Position numbers and translations under genes: made by a program | Assembly (NCBI GenBank): GCA_043806395.1 | Contig: JAZDHC010000292.1 | Location: 1 to 27,021, forward strand | Length of the DNA stretch: 27,021 nucleotides | Direction of reading: 5' to 3' | Origin: CG2-30-40-21 sp043806395 | GTDB taxonomy: Bacteria; UBA9089; CG2-30-40-21 | The notes under the pieces: model-generated | What the model was told of the DNA's origin: nothing | The model's database searches: none | Seen by the model: the letters and a program-made list of their open reading frames with translations, nothing else | In this document: positions 9,001-16,944 of the stretch, piece after piece | Layout: the number at the start of each line of letters is the position of its first letter | Position numbering within the stretch: the stretch's first letter is position 1

Positions 9001-12000
9001 CCATATCAACAGTGCCTCCGATTATCCTTGCCCTGCCATCTTTATCGGTTAAAGGAATACCCGGAGCAGTGTTCCAGCCTTTATTAATGCAGGGAGAGGT
9101 TGAGGCAAGATGGAAGTCAACACCTCCAATAAATTGTGGATTGGCAGAGATGTCGGTCGTTCCTGTGCCACAGCCATAATAATTTGCAGTTAACCCATTC
9201 CCCCAGACATCGTTAAAATCAATGATTGGGGTACCATTTGTTACAACACGAATACCATTATAACTTGAGCTTTTTGTCCCATTCTGGACAATGATATTGT
9301 TATAAACATTTGGGGAGGAAGAAATACAGTGAATGCCAGAATAGCCATTCCATGAAATGAGATTATTGGTGATGGTAGAGGTGGAAAATTTTTCAAGATA
9401 GATGCCATTAAACAGGTTATTGTTAATAATATCATTGGTCATCAGGGAAAAGGAATTATTGCATCTAATACCGTGCCCAGAGCTATTCCTGATAATAGAG
9501 TTTTGGATTGATGGTGAGGCAGAAATGCAGTAAATATTGGTAGCGTAAGTATTCCTACCACCATACTCTACCACTACATTCCTAAGCAGGCTTTCATCAT
9601 CACTGTAATTATTAAAAAGGATACAACCCCAGTAGCCTGCGGTATGGGTTACCTGATTAGAGGTAAATAAAATGGTTCCCAAACTGCCATCAGCTATCAG
9701 TCTACCTTTTTCAGTACCAACTGTGCCGCCAATGATTAAGCATGTATTTTGTGCAAACCTTACCTCTACGGTTGGTTCAATGGTCAGTGTCGGAGTGCCT
9801 GCACCCATGACAGAGACATTACCTCCAATAACATAGGGTACTCCATTGCTCGCCCATGTTTCAGAGGTATCTATAGTCTCGCCAAGCAGATAGATAGCAT
9901 TAAGGGTGTTGTTCGAACAGGTATTGTTATATACCTGACGCACTGAATTGGCTCCTATGCGAACAGGATACGATTTATTGTCTGTTATGGTATTGGTGGC
10001 AATAAGAGGAGAAGAATTAACAACAGCACAATAAATGCCATAATCGTTGCCAGTAATGGTAGATGCAGTAATGGTAGGGTCGGAATCGCCTTGAAGACAG
10101 ACACCATGAGACCGATTATTCTTGATAAGATCATTGCTTATCAAAGGAGAGGAATTATTGCATCTGATACCATACTGCGAACTGCTTCCGATGATAGAGT
10201 TTTGAATCTTGGGGGAGGCATTAACGCAGTAAATATTGGTACCGTAAGCATATCCACCATACTCTATCACTGCGGTATCAAGTATGCTGTTATCATTACT
10301 GTAATCCTCAAAATAGATACCACCCCAATAGCCTGCGGTATGTATTGCCTGATTAGAGGTAAACGAAATGGTTCCCAAGCTGCCATCAGCCATCAGCTTG
10401 CCTTTATCATTAATGCCTGAGCCACCAATGATTAAACTCGTATTTGTTGCAAACATTATCGTTACACTTGGTTCAATGACCAGTATTGGAGTATCTGTAC
10501 CTTTGACAGAGACAGTGCCTAAGATAACATAAGTATAATCGAAATTCTTCCAGATTCTATTATTTGTTATATTTCCTCCCAATATATCAATCCTCTTATT
10601 GATATTGCCATAAATGACATTATTAAAAAAATCAGTATTGGGCGAGATCCTCATAGCAGTGGTATTGGTGGCAATGGTATTATTCTCCATCGTAGGCTGT
10701 GGACCGCTATCATTACAATAAATGCCATAATTGTTTCCGGTGACGGTATTTGTAGCAATACGCGGTTTGGAACTACCTTCAAGATAGATACCATGAGATG
10801 AGTTATCTTTGATAATATTGTTGATTATCTGAGGAGAAGAATTATTGCATCTGATACCATGCTGTGAACTACTTCCGATGATAGAGTCTTGAATTGTAGG
10901 GGAGGCATTAATGCAATAAATATTGGCATTGTAATTATATCCACCATACTCTACCACTATATTTTTTAAGTTGCTTTCATCATCACTGTATTTATCAAAA
11001 TAAATACAACCCCAGTAACCTGCGGTATGCCAACCCCAGTAACCTGCGGTATGCGTTGCCTGGTCAGAGGTAAAGGTGATGGTTTCTGAACTACCATCAG
11101 CTATTAACTTGCCTTTATCATTAATGCCTGAGCCACCAATGATTAAACTCGTATTTGTTGCAAACCTTACCTCTACACTTGGCTCAATGGTCAGTGTCGG
11201 ATTGCCTGCACCTTTGACAGAGACAGTGCCTAAAATAACATAAGTATAATCGAAATCCTTCCAGAATTTATCATTTGTTATATTTCCTCCCAACAACTCA
11301 ATCCTCTTATTGATATTGCCATGAATGGTATTAGTAGAAAAATCAGTATTGGGTGAGATCCTCATGGCAGTGGTATTGGTAGCAATGGTATTATTCTCCA
11401 ACACAGGCTGTGGACTATTATCATTACAATAAATGCCATAGCTATTATTGTTGGTGATGGTATTTGTAGCAATGCGAGGCTTGGAACTACCTTCAAGATA
11501 GATACCATGAGATGAGTTATCTTTGATAATATTGTTGATTATCTGAGGAGAAGAATTATTACATCTGATACCATGCTGTGAACTACTTCCGATGATAGAA
11601 TCTTGAATTGTAGGGGAGGCATTAATACAATAAATATTGGCATTGTAATTATATCCACCATGCTCTACCACTATATTCCTAAGCCAGATACCATCATCAC
11701 TGTAATTATCAAAAATAATGCCACCCCAGTAGCCTGCGGTATGTATTGCCTCATCAGAGGTAAACGAAATGGTTCCTGAACTACCATCAGCCATCAGCTT
11801 GCCTTTAGCATTAATGCCTGAGCCACCAATGATTAAACTCGTATTTGTTGCAAACATTATCGTTACATTTGGTGCAATGACCAGTATTGGAGTATCTGTA
11901 CCTTTGACAGAGACAGTGCCTAAGATAACATAAGTATAATTGAAATCCTTCCAGATTCTATTATTTGTTATATTTCCTCCCAACAACTCAATCCTCTTTT

Positions 12001-15000
12001 TGATATTGCCAGAAATAGTATTATTAAAAAAATCAGTATTGGGCGTAATCCTCATAGCAGTGGCATTGTTGGCAATGGTATTATTCTCCAACACAGGCTG
12101 TGGACTGGTATCATTACAATAAATGCCATAACTATTATTGTCGGTGACAGTATTTGTAGCAATGAAAGGGTTGGAATTGCTTTGAAGACAGATACCATGT
12201 TGTGAACTATTCCTGATAATAGAGTTTTGAATCGATGGTGAAGCAGAAATGCAGTAAATATTAGCACCGCAATTATTCCCACCATACTCTACTACTACAT
12301 TATTTAAGTAACTTCCATCATCACTGTAATTATCAAAATAGATGCCACCCCAGTAACCTGCGGTAGTTGTGCCGTCAGCGGTAAAGGTGATTTTTCCTGA
12401 GCTGCCATCAGCTATCAATTTGCCTTTATCATTACTGCCTGAGCCGCCAATGTATAAGCTCGTCTTTGTTGCAAACCTTATCGTTACATTTGATGCAATG
12501 GTCAATGTCGGGGTATTCGTCCCCTTGACAAAGACATCACCAGTGATAATATAAGATACTCCATTGTTCACCCATGTTCCAGAGGTATCTATAATCTCGC
12601 CAAATACATAAATGGCATCAGGGGTGTTACCTGAATAGGTGTTGTTAAATACCTTACAGACTGAATTGGCTCCTATGTAAACAGGGTAAGATGTGTTGTC
12701 GATTATTTTATTGGTGGTAATGGTAGGAGAAGAACCATTGCCACTACAATAAATGCCATCATTGTTTTTAGTAATGGTATTCGTAACAATGACAGGCTTG
12801 GAAATGCCTTCAAGAAGGATACCGTGAGATGTGTTATTCGTAATAATATTGTTGGTTATCTGAGGAGAAGAATTGTTGCATCTGATACCATGTTGTGAAC
12901 TACTTCCGATGATAGAGTCTTGAATCGATGGTGAGGCAGAAACGCAGTAAATATCAGCGTCGCAATTATATCCACCATATTCTACCACTATATTCTTCAA
13001 GTAACTTCCATCATCACTGTAATTATCAAAATAGATGCCACCCCAGTAACCTGCGGTAGTTGTGCCATCAGCAGTAAAGGTGATTTTTCCTAAACTGCCA
13101 TTAGCTATCAATTTGCCTTTATCATTACTATCTGAGCCACCAATGATTAAACTCGTATTTGTTGCAAACATTATCGTTACATTTGGTTCAATGGTCAATG
13201 TCGGGGTATTCGTCCCCTTGACAAAGACATTACCGGTGATGAGGTAAGGACTGTTTGCGGCTGTCCAGGTGGTATTTGTGCTAATTGTACAACCAGAGAT
13301 AATAGTTTTGGCGGTTACATATGGTATTGCTGTAGCCGTAAATGTTGCCTGCATAACACCCTGTGCTTGAACACAATATGTACCTGTGTTTGCACCGAGT
13401 TTCAGAGTCGTTGTTGCCATGCCATCTGCATTTGTAATGCTTATCGTGGCAGAAAGGGTGGCTGTGGCTGGTGAGGTAACTATCGTCCAGTTGATTGTGT
13501 GTCCAATAATGGGATTGCCATAGGTATCGGTTACCTTGACGACAAATGGTGCTAAGGTGGTGTTCACTATACCCTGCTGTCCATTCCCTGAAAATACAGT
13601 GGTGCTGGTGGCTATGGTTGGTATTGCCGTTGCTGTGAATGTTGCCTGTACCCCGCCATTTGCTGTTATCTTGTATGTACCTGATTTGGTGCCGAGGGTC
13701 AGAATGGTTGTTGCTGTCCCCCCTTCTCCTGTTATAGTTGTGGTTGCGGAAAGACTACCCGGAGATGGGAATGAGGCTATCTGCCAGGTGATAATATGCC
13801 CTGAAATTGGTCTATCAAGATTATCTGTCACCTTAACGATAAATGGATTCAGAGTAGTAGTCACCGTGCCACCCTGCCCTTCGCCATCAATAATAATCAC
13901 CTTCCTCGGTATACTCACCTGAAATGTTTTACTACCTGTTCCTTGATTATTTGCGGTATCCGTTCCAACAACAGAGATAGTTGCCGTGCCATCTAATGTC
14001 CCCTCTGTTATCACCGCAGAATAGGTATTTGTGCTATTAATCACAGATGTTAAGGTAGTGGTAATAGTTCCACCACCGCTATTTTTTACTACCACAGTTG
14101 GTGTGCCAATTAAAGGTTCATTACTTACAACCGTGATTGTTACTGTTCCTGCTTTAGCCGGATCCGGGGTAGCTGCAATAGTGAAGGTAGGAGCAATAGT
14201 ATCCATCAGGGTCATCGTAGCAGCAACATCGGTAGTTGTTGCGGTTACGGTTATTGTGCCGAACCAGTCGTGATAGCCGGATTTGGTTAGCGTGATAGTA
14301 TGTGTGCCAAGGATAATGCCGGTTAAGATAGCCGGGGTAATCGTGCCCGTGCTTGTTCCATCAAGCCAGATGTTTGCACTGGTTGGTGTGGAGGCAACCG
14401 AGATACTGCCGGTAATCAGGGTCATGGTGGCGGTAACATTGGTTGTTGTCTCTGTGGATACTGTTACCGTGCCGAACCAGTCGTGATAGCCGGATTTGGT
14501 TAGCGTGATGGTGTGGGTGCCAGGGGCAATGCTGGTCAAAGTAGCCGGGGTAACTGTACCTTTGTCCACTCCGTCAAGCCAGATGTTGGCACTGGTTGGT
14601 GTGGAAGCAACAGAGATACTGCCGGTAATCAGGGTCAGGGTGGCGGTAACAGGTATTGTTGCCTCTGCCGAGACGGTCACCGTGCCGGTCCAGTCGTAAT
14701 AGCCGGCTTTGGTCAGCTTGATAGTATGTGTGCCAAGGATAATGCCGGTTAAGATAGCCGGGGTAATCGTGCCCGTGCTTGTTCCATCAAGGTAAATATC
14801 AGCTCCGGGTGGTGTGGAGGTTACACTTAATGTACCTGCGACATTTAATTCATCCAGATTGTTTTCATACCCATCTGTAAGTGAACCAATACCATCCGAG
14901 ACACTAAAGTAGAGGTCATAGAGTCCCAAAGGCTGAATTTCAGGGGGATCCCAGGCATAGCTGGCAGTATATGTGCCATCCCCACCTGTAACGACCAGCC

Positions 15001-16639
15001 CGGCTTCACCATGCTGTTTATTATCTACCAGTATGGTTTCTGTGCCTTCCGGGCTTTTTACCTTGAAGGTAATGGTAAGTGAGCCAATAGCTGGTAAATC
15101 CGCATCATAGAAGGTGGTAGAGATAGTAGTTGTGCTGGTCCCTTGCCGATTAATTGTAGAGGGAGTTACTTTAGTTGTTCCGGTAGCTACTTCTTGAGGG
15201 GACTCAGCCAGTCGAAAATTGGACAAATGATTTAACCAGACGGTAACTGTCTGACTGGCATGGTTGACTATCTGTTGACCTGATACTTGTTCCCATTGAT
15301 TAATAGTAGTGTTTAGCCGATAAATCCGAAGCCTTGAAGCAGTCCGTGGATCAATATTTTCAGGATAGGACATGGTAAACATAATTGGTTTAGTTAATGT
15401 CCCTATAGATTGACCACTATCCTCTGTAGCTTTAATCTCCCGCACTATTGCTTTTAACCCTTGTGGAATCCAAACCTTGCGGTTTTCTTGAGATAATTGA
15501 TCAGCTGATTCATATTTATCTGTATCTGGTTTATCGTTAGCTATCACCTGAATCCATGGATTATCAAATGTATTGGCAGGTATCGTAATTACTGTGTTAC
15601 TCCCTGTTTTTAATTGCATCTCTTTATCCGGCTCTTCAACAAGCAGACCATACATACCAGATGCAGGTAATACTATACTTATATCTGAGCAGCTTTGCGT
15701 TGAGGCATAAGAAGCAGTAATAGAACCTATACTCGTACCAGAGGTGCTACTTCCGATAAAGATGGTGGATGTCCCTGTTGTCCTGATAACTTTGCCTATG
15801 CTACCAATTACTGCCCAGTCGAAGCTTAAGTCCGGAATTAATTCGTCACCCATATTTCCATGCACATATCCTTGAGCAGTAAAGTATTTGGCACATCCGG
15901 CTAAAACAGTAGCTGTAGCTGGGGTGATGGTAATTGAGATGCTGCCGGGAATCAGGGTCAGGGTGGCGGTAATATCGGTGGTTGATTCTGCGGTTACGGT
16001 TATTGTGGCAGACCAGTTGGAATAGCCGGGTTTGGTTAGTTTAATAGTATGTGTGCCAGGTGTAAGACCAGTTAAAGTCCTTGGTGCAACAGTAATACTT
16101 TGGGTTGCTCCATCAAGTAAGATACTGGCACCAGAGGGGATGGAGTTAATGGTAAGCATACTGTAATGGAGAAACATGGTTGTCTGAGTATTTCCTCTAA
16201 TGGGATTAATTACTTGGATGCCAGTAGGGTCATTATACAGCACCTGTCCATTGAAACTCCTTGTTCCACTTTCTTCATCAGGTATCTGGACTTCATAGAC
16301 AATAGTTCTATCAACCACAGCACTACCAAAGAATACCCACTTTATTTCTCCAGTTGGCAAATCAAAGGTATCAATTTCCGGTATCGAAGAGATAACTTTC
16401 CAGCCTGAAGGTACATATTCCTTAATGATTACCCCATTTGGCTTGTTAGCATCATCTACATTGACAGCCAAACTTATACTTATTGTGCCACCAAGAATAT
16501 AGGTTAATGGAACACTTCTGGTTGCAGTAATCTGAGTTGTTGGAGTAGTCGTAGCAAAAGCAACATTTCGTTCACCTTCTGAGAGGCAAAAAAAGCATAA
16601 TATCAAAAACAAAGCGTATCCCTTCCACCTATTTATCAT
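6008..16639 (-). CDS. Giant secreted multidomain protein A (beta-helix, PEGA, cohesin-dockerin-cohesin, C-terminal sorting-like domain)
   Basis: Exported 3543-residue mosaic; no enzyme active site recognised. Map: signal peptide 1-29; VPSGW domain ~30-150; PEGA 161-231; Ig-like ~232-324; ZU5-like ~330-480; Ig-like 490-598; PEGA x3 601-811; Ig-like 813-908; two invasin-like Big domains 911-1106; six beta-helix modules ~1131-2490 ending in a 'choice-of-anchor' type segment (VDMGAYEYG, ~2550); PEGA x3 2560-2767; PKD-like 2768-2855; cohesin 2856-2987; carboxypeptidase-regulatory-like 2988-3072; dockerin 3076-3143; cohesin 3170-3309; ZU5-like 3310-3459; C-terminal domain 3461-3543 (VYPNP, IFNIAGELV, SGIYIYL). 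ATG at 16639 has AAAGGAG 6 nt upstream. Thr/Ser/Asn-rich composition fits an extracellular adhesin or matrix protein. Parts share near-identical DNA with each other and with the next gene upstream. Individual Ig-type borders are approximate; the reading frame is intact throughout. Confidence 0.88.
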   Translation of the reverse strand: MINRWKGYALFLILCFFCLSEGERNVAFATTTPTTQITATRSVPLTYILGGTISISLAVNVDDANKPNGVIIKEYVPSGWKVISSIPEIDTFDLPTGEIKWVFFGSAVVDRTIVYEVQIPDEESGTRSFNGQVLYNDPTGIQVINPIRGNTQTTMFLHYSMLTINSIPSGASILLDGATQSITVAPRTLTGLTPGTHTIKLTKPGYSNWSATITVTAESTTDITATLTLIPGSISITITPATATVLAGCAKYFTAQGYVHGNMGDELIPDLSFDWAVIGSIGKVIRTTGTSTIFIGSSTSGTSIGSITASYASTQSCSDISIVLPASGMYGLLVEEPDKEMQLKTGSNTVITIPANTFDNPWIQVIANDKPDTDKYESADQLSQENRKVWIPQGLKAIVREIKATEDSGQSIGTLTKPIMFTMSYPENIDPRTASRLRIYRLNTTINQWEQVSGQQIVNHASQTVTVWLNHLSNFRLAESPQEVATGTTKVTPSTINRQGTSTTTISTTFYDADLPAIGSLTITFKVKSPEGTETILVDNKQHGEAGLVVTGGDGTYTASYAWDPPEIQPLGLYDLYFSVSDGIGSLTDGYENNLDELNVAGTLSVTSTPPGADIYLDGTSTGTITPAILTGIILGTHTIKLTKAGYYDWTGTVTVSAEATIPVTATLTLITGSISVASTPTSANIWLDGVDKGTVTPATLTSIAPGTHTITLTKSGYHDWFGTVTVSTETTTNVTATMTLITGSISVASTPTSANIWLDGTSTGTITPAILTGIILGTHTITLTKSGYHDWFGTITVTATTTDVAATMTLMDTIAPTFTIAATPDPAKAGTVTITVVSNEPLIGTPTVVVKNSGGGTITTTLTSVINSTNTYSAVITEGTLDGTATISVVGTDTANNQGTGSKTFQVSIPRKVIIIDGEGQGGTVTTTLNPFIVKVTDNLDRPISGHIITWQIASFPSPGSLSATTTITGEGGTATTILTLGTKSGTYKITANGGVQATFTATAIPTIATSTTVFSGNGQQGIVNTTLAPFVVKVTDTYGNPIIGHTINWTIVTSPATATLSATISITNADGMATTTLKLGANTGTYCVQAQGVMQATFTATAIPYVTAKTIISGCTISTNTTWTAANSPYLITGNVFVKGTNTPTLTIEPNVTIMFATNTSLIIGGSDSNDKGKLIANGSLGKITFTADGTTTAGYWGGIYFDNYSDDGSYLKNIVVEYGGYNCDADIYCVSASPSIQDSIIGSSSQHGIRCNNSSPQITNNIITNNTSHGILLEGISKPVIVTNTITKNNDGIYCSGNGSSPTITTNKIIDNTSYPVYIGANSVCKVFNNTYSGNTPDAIYVFGEIIDTSGTWVNNGVSYIITGDVFVKGTNTPTLTIASNVTIRFATKTSLYIGGSGSNDKGKLIADGSSGKITFTADGTTTAGYWGGIYFDNYSDDGSYLNNVVVEYGGNNCGANIYCISASPSIQNSIIRNSSQHGICLQSNSNPFIATNTVTDNNSYGIYCNDTSPQPVLENNTIANNATAMRITPNTDFFNNTISGNIKKRIELLGGNITNNRIWKDFNYTYVILGTVSVKGTDTPILVIAPNVTIMFATNTSLIIGGSGINAKGKLMADGSSGTISFTSDEAIHTAGYWGGIIFDNYSDDGIWLRNIVVEHGGYNYNANIYCINASPTIQDSIIGSSSQHGIRCNNSSPQIINNIIKDNSSHGIYLEGSSKPRIATNTITNNNSYGIYCNDNSPQPVLENNTIATNTTAMRISPNTDFSTNTIHGNINKRIELLGGNITNDKFWKDFDYTYVILGTVSVKGAGNPTLTIEPSVEVRFATNTSLIIGGSGINDKGKLIADGSSETITFTSDQATHTAGYWGWHTAGYWGCIYFDKYSDDESNLKNIVVEYGGYNYNANIYCINASPTIQDSIIGSSSQHGIRCNNSSPQIINNIIKDNSSHGIYLEGSSKPRIATNTVTGNNYGIYCNDSGPQPTMENNTIATNTTAMRISPNTDFFNNVIYGNINKRIDILGGNITNNRIWKNFDYTYVILGTVSVKGTDTPILVIEPSVTIMFATNTSLIIGGSGINDKGKLMADGSLGTISFTSNQAIHTAGYWGGIYFEDYSNDNSILDTAVIEYGGYAYGTNIYCVNASPKIQNSIIGSSSQYGIRCNNSSPLISNDLIKNNRSHGVCLQGDSDPTITASTITGNDYGIYCAVVNSSPLIATNTITDNKSYPVRIGANSVRQVYNNTCSNNTLNAIYLLGETIDTSETWASNGVPYVIGGNVSVMGAGTPTLTIEPTVEVRFAQNTCLIIGGTVGTEKGRLIADGSLGTILFTSNQVTHTAGYWGCILFNNYSDDESLLRNVVVEYGGRNTYATNIYCISASPSIQNSIIRNSSGHGIRCNNSFSLMTNDIINNNLFNGIYLEKFSTSTITNNLISWNGYSGIHCISSSPNVYNNIIVQNGTKSSSYNGIRVVTNGTPIIDFNDVWGNGLTANYYGCGTGTTDISANPQFIGGVDFHLASTSPCINKGWNTAPGIPLTDKDGRARIIGGTVDMGAYEYGTTPPPTTGTLNVISSPTGVNIFIDGINKVKTTPAVLSLEAGTYILLLTKPNYDPCTATVTINIGSITQIYGTLTPCYGTLSVTSTPTGASIFIDGVDKGTATPAVLSLQTGSYTLSLTMPNYCTYTTPITIGSSSPASISATLLVYSVGTLSVTSNPTGASIFIDGSNIGTTTPAELSLQVGSHTLSLTKLNYYSYTTTTTIGSSSITHHGTLAPYPPVAIISAPLRPVKVNDSVTIDGTKSYAANGNPVTYFWKQIDGTISGTTSTIIFTPTKAGTYAFELTVTDDMEASGSATVSVSVTDTLLTISPVTPEIGSSFSVDVILSKVPEFDAIGVYLSFDPNMLEVIKLTPGAFPVGGSQIMPQFNNDNGTIDYAVVLLGTTTQGSGTIFTINFKAKTITGTTTLNFDFNPPRNTVILKGAGSVPVAIIEGSVPITDVLYGSLDGFVQFDIRRKTPSGIEVTIDGTDLGTITDKDGYFLIEKISPMIYQKISAYAPGASTRYWGSVTITVGTKTTLSILTLLNADVNGDCSVDLIDFGYFKSAFLSGTSSPCGTSSSGWNDSGTHTRDGYINADFNGDGMVSLMDFGYFKSNYLKATPSQRSPLFAPPLTLSNSVNILTTPILKVVQQEKVVKMGDEFDVNIDLLHAPDFDSVGVYLSFDPNRLEVIGITQGLLLQGGSPIVSRFNDVSGTIDYAVGLISGTAQGTGTVLTIKLKAKGTGTTTLNFDFNPPRSIEILNGTTSVPCSTQGGTTIIIELLGSSSSGILIAGDGKTRVEIDTGAITGAGYIEIDTSGISDDPIVIIANTKNDADTRINRIKGTLRRFEIHDATITTTATVRIAIPYLDENPKDGVVDGTGIQVSSLKICWLTGTGTDATWWPVKNSWIDYTNSLVYANVSHFSYYVLMGSVMPTLTFVYPNPCLGQQVHFKGLTPHATIKIFNIAGELVKEIEHTNGTDEEVWTFSCEIASGIYIYLITDPVGNRKTGKIGVIR
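6011..6259 (-). other. C-terminal sorting-like domain of protein A
   Basis: Residues 3461-3543 carry VYPNPC, ATIKIFNIAGELVKEI, SGIYIYLITD and a basic KTGKIGVIR end. The pattern resembles type IX secretion type-A sorting domains and FlgD-like Ig folds; protein B ends the same way (VYPNPY, ATIKLFTIAGEIV, SGIYIYLIID, GKFAIVR). Shared C-termini on otherwise different proteins suggest a common export or anchoring route. No secretion-system gene is in the window. Confidence 0.75.
6713..7132 (-). other. Cohesin-like domain 2 of protein A
   Basis: Residues 3170-3309: VVKMGDEFDVNIDL, VGVYLSFDPNRLEVIGI, GTIDYAVGLISGTAQGTGTV and a TTLNFDFNPP segment follow the beta-strand order of the cohesin family. 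It is clearly paralogous to domain 1 (residues 2856-2987), with the dockerin between the two. Confidence 0.75.
7211..7414 (-). other. Type I dockerin-like domain of protein A
   Basis: Residues 3076-3143 hold two calcium loops of dockerin form: Asp3077, Asn3079, Asp3081, Ser3083, Asp3088 (DVNGDCSVDLID) and Asp3126, Asn3128, Asp3130, Asp3137 (DFNGDGMVSLMD), each followed by FGYFKS. The spacer between loops is long (about 37 residues) and Gly/Ser-rich. A carboxypeptidase-regulatory-like domain precedes it, as in many dockerin proteins. Confidence 0.8.
7679..8074 (-). other. Cohesin-like domain 1 of protein A
   Basis: Residues 2856-2987 contain IGVYLSFDPNMLEVIKLTPG, GTIDYAVVLLGTTTQGSGTI and TTLNFDFNPPRN, the strands typical of cohesins (the module that binds dockerins in cellulosomes). 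No cellulase or carbohydrate-binding module accompanies it. Confidence 0.75.
8339..8962 (-). repeat. Three PEGA repeats, protein A, distal cluster
   Basis: Residues ~2560-2767 hold three ~70-residue copies with the pattern GTLSVTSTPTGASIFIDG, TTPAVLSL, GSYTLSLT and NY. PEGA domains are short beta-rich surface modules. These differ from the proximal cluster (LSLxxGSHTLSLTKxNY instead of PGTHTITLTKSGY), so they are a separate sub-family that expanded independently. Confidence 0.8.
8990..13249 (-). repeat. Six-module right-handed beta-helix array of protein A
   Basis: Each module opens with a strand of the form Y(V/L/I)I.G.V.VKG; the opening Tyr residues are at 1132, 1363, 1570, 1800, 2037 and 2269, giving periods of 231, 207, 230, 237 and 232 residues. 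Modules continue with TLTIEPNVTIMFATNTSLII, HTAGYWGGIYFDNYSDD, NIVVEYGG and then coils of about 22 residues (SIIGSSSQHGIRCNNSSPQI, NSSHGIYLEGSSKP). They match the pectate-lyase-like/NosD beta-helix type. The last module ends in a 'choice-of-anchor' segment with NPQFIGGVDFHL and GGTVDMGAYEYG. Confidence 0.85.
11007..11054 (-). repeat. Exact 24-bp tandem duplication in frame
   Basis: Positions 11007-11030 and 11031-11054 are identical 24-mers. They add eight residues to beta-helix module 4 of protein A, which reads HTAGYWGWHTAGYWGC where every other module has one HTAGYWG- or TTAGYWG-type unit. The exact identity suggests a recent slippage event. Confidence 0.95.
14207..14839 (-). repeat. Three PEGA repeats, protein A, proximal cluster
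   Basis: Residues 601-811 hold three ~70-residue copies (STPTSANIWLDG, TPAILTGI, GTHTITLTKSGYHDWFGT). DNA identity is very high: 14294-14365 and 14720-14791 are identical over 72 bp, from the third and first copies. A fourth relative is at residues 161-231 (15947-16159). Confidence 0.85.
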
Positions 16640-16652
16640 CTTGTGCTCCTTT

Positions 16653-16876
16653 CAGGCTGTTACGGAATAGGAATTTGGCATGAGATACATACAATATGTT
16701 GTTCATATTCCGTAGGGGCATCCTTGCCAGAGGTGCTACCTCCTTGTGGGTGTCCGTATGTTGATTATTCGTTGCATTTGTGACCGTTTGGTGCGTTTTA
16801 TGGACAGAGCCTGCCCCTGCGAATGTAGGGAGACAAGCCCTGTCCATACGATAACTTTCGTTTCGTAACAGCCTGT
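16653..16876. mobile_element. Possible non-autonomous element with 15-bp terminal inverted repeats
   Basis: The 305-bp gap between the two giant genes holds CAGGCTGTTACGGAA (16653-16667) and its inverse TTTCGTAACAGCCTG (16862-16876), differing at one base in 15, about 224 bp apart. Inside are a stem of 9-bp arms TATGGACAG/CTGTCCATA (16799-16807, 16840-16848), AATATG/CATATT (16693-16698, 16704-16709) and a CGTAGGGGCA repeat core (16711-16720). The left end abuts the Shine-Dalgarno of protein A. An exact third copy of the end lies at 26819-26833. No transposase and no clear target duplication, so 'MITE-like' is an inference. Confidence 0.45.
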
Positions 16877-16894
16877 CGAAATCTATTTACCATA

Positions 16895-16909
16895 TGCGTC
16901 TCTGCGGTG
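16895..16909 (+). repeat. Short dispersed intergenic repeat, copy 2
   Basis: TGCGTCTCTGCGGTG, identical to 3-17, located between the element at 16653-16876 and the stop codon of protein B. Flanking bases differ between the two copies. Confidence 0.55.
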
Positions 16910-16944
16910 AACGGTTACCAATATTTTTATCATGTGAATGCTTC

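Noticed and set aside
10769..11677. Diversity-generating retroelement (template/variable repeat pair)
   Set aside because: The four differences are scattered transitions rather than adenine-specific changes, and no reverse transcriptase is present in the window.
13536..14752. Plus-strand open frames of 67-128 codons opposite protein A (e.g. 13536-13922, 14031-14273, 14283-14486)
   Set aside because: They mirror the repetitive Thr/Val-rich coding strand, lack proper ribosome sites, and have low-complexity Val/Pro-rich products. They are antisense shadows.
16629..16847. 72-codon minus-strand frame between the giant genes
   Set aside because: It translates the repeats of the 16653-16876 element, overlaps the start of protein A, and has no family signature.
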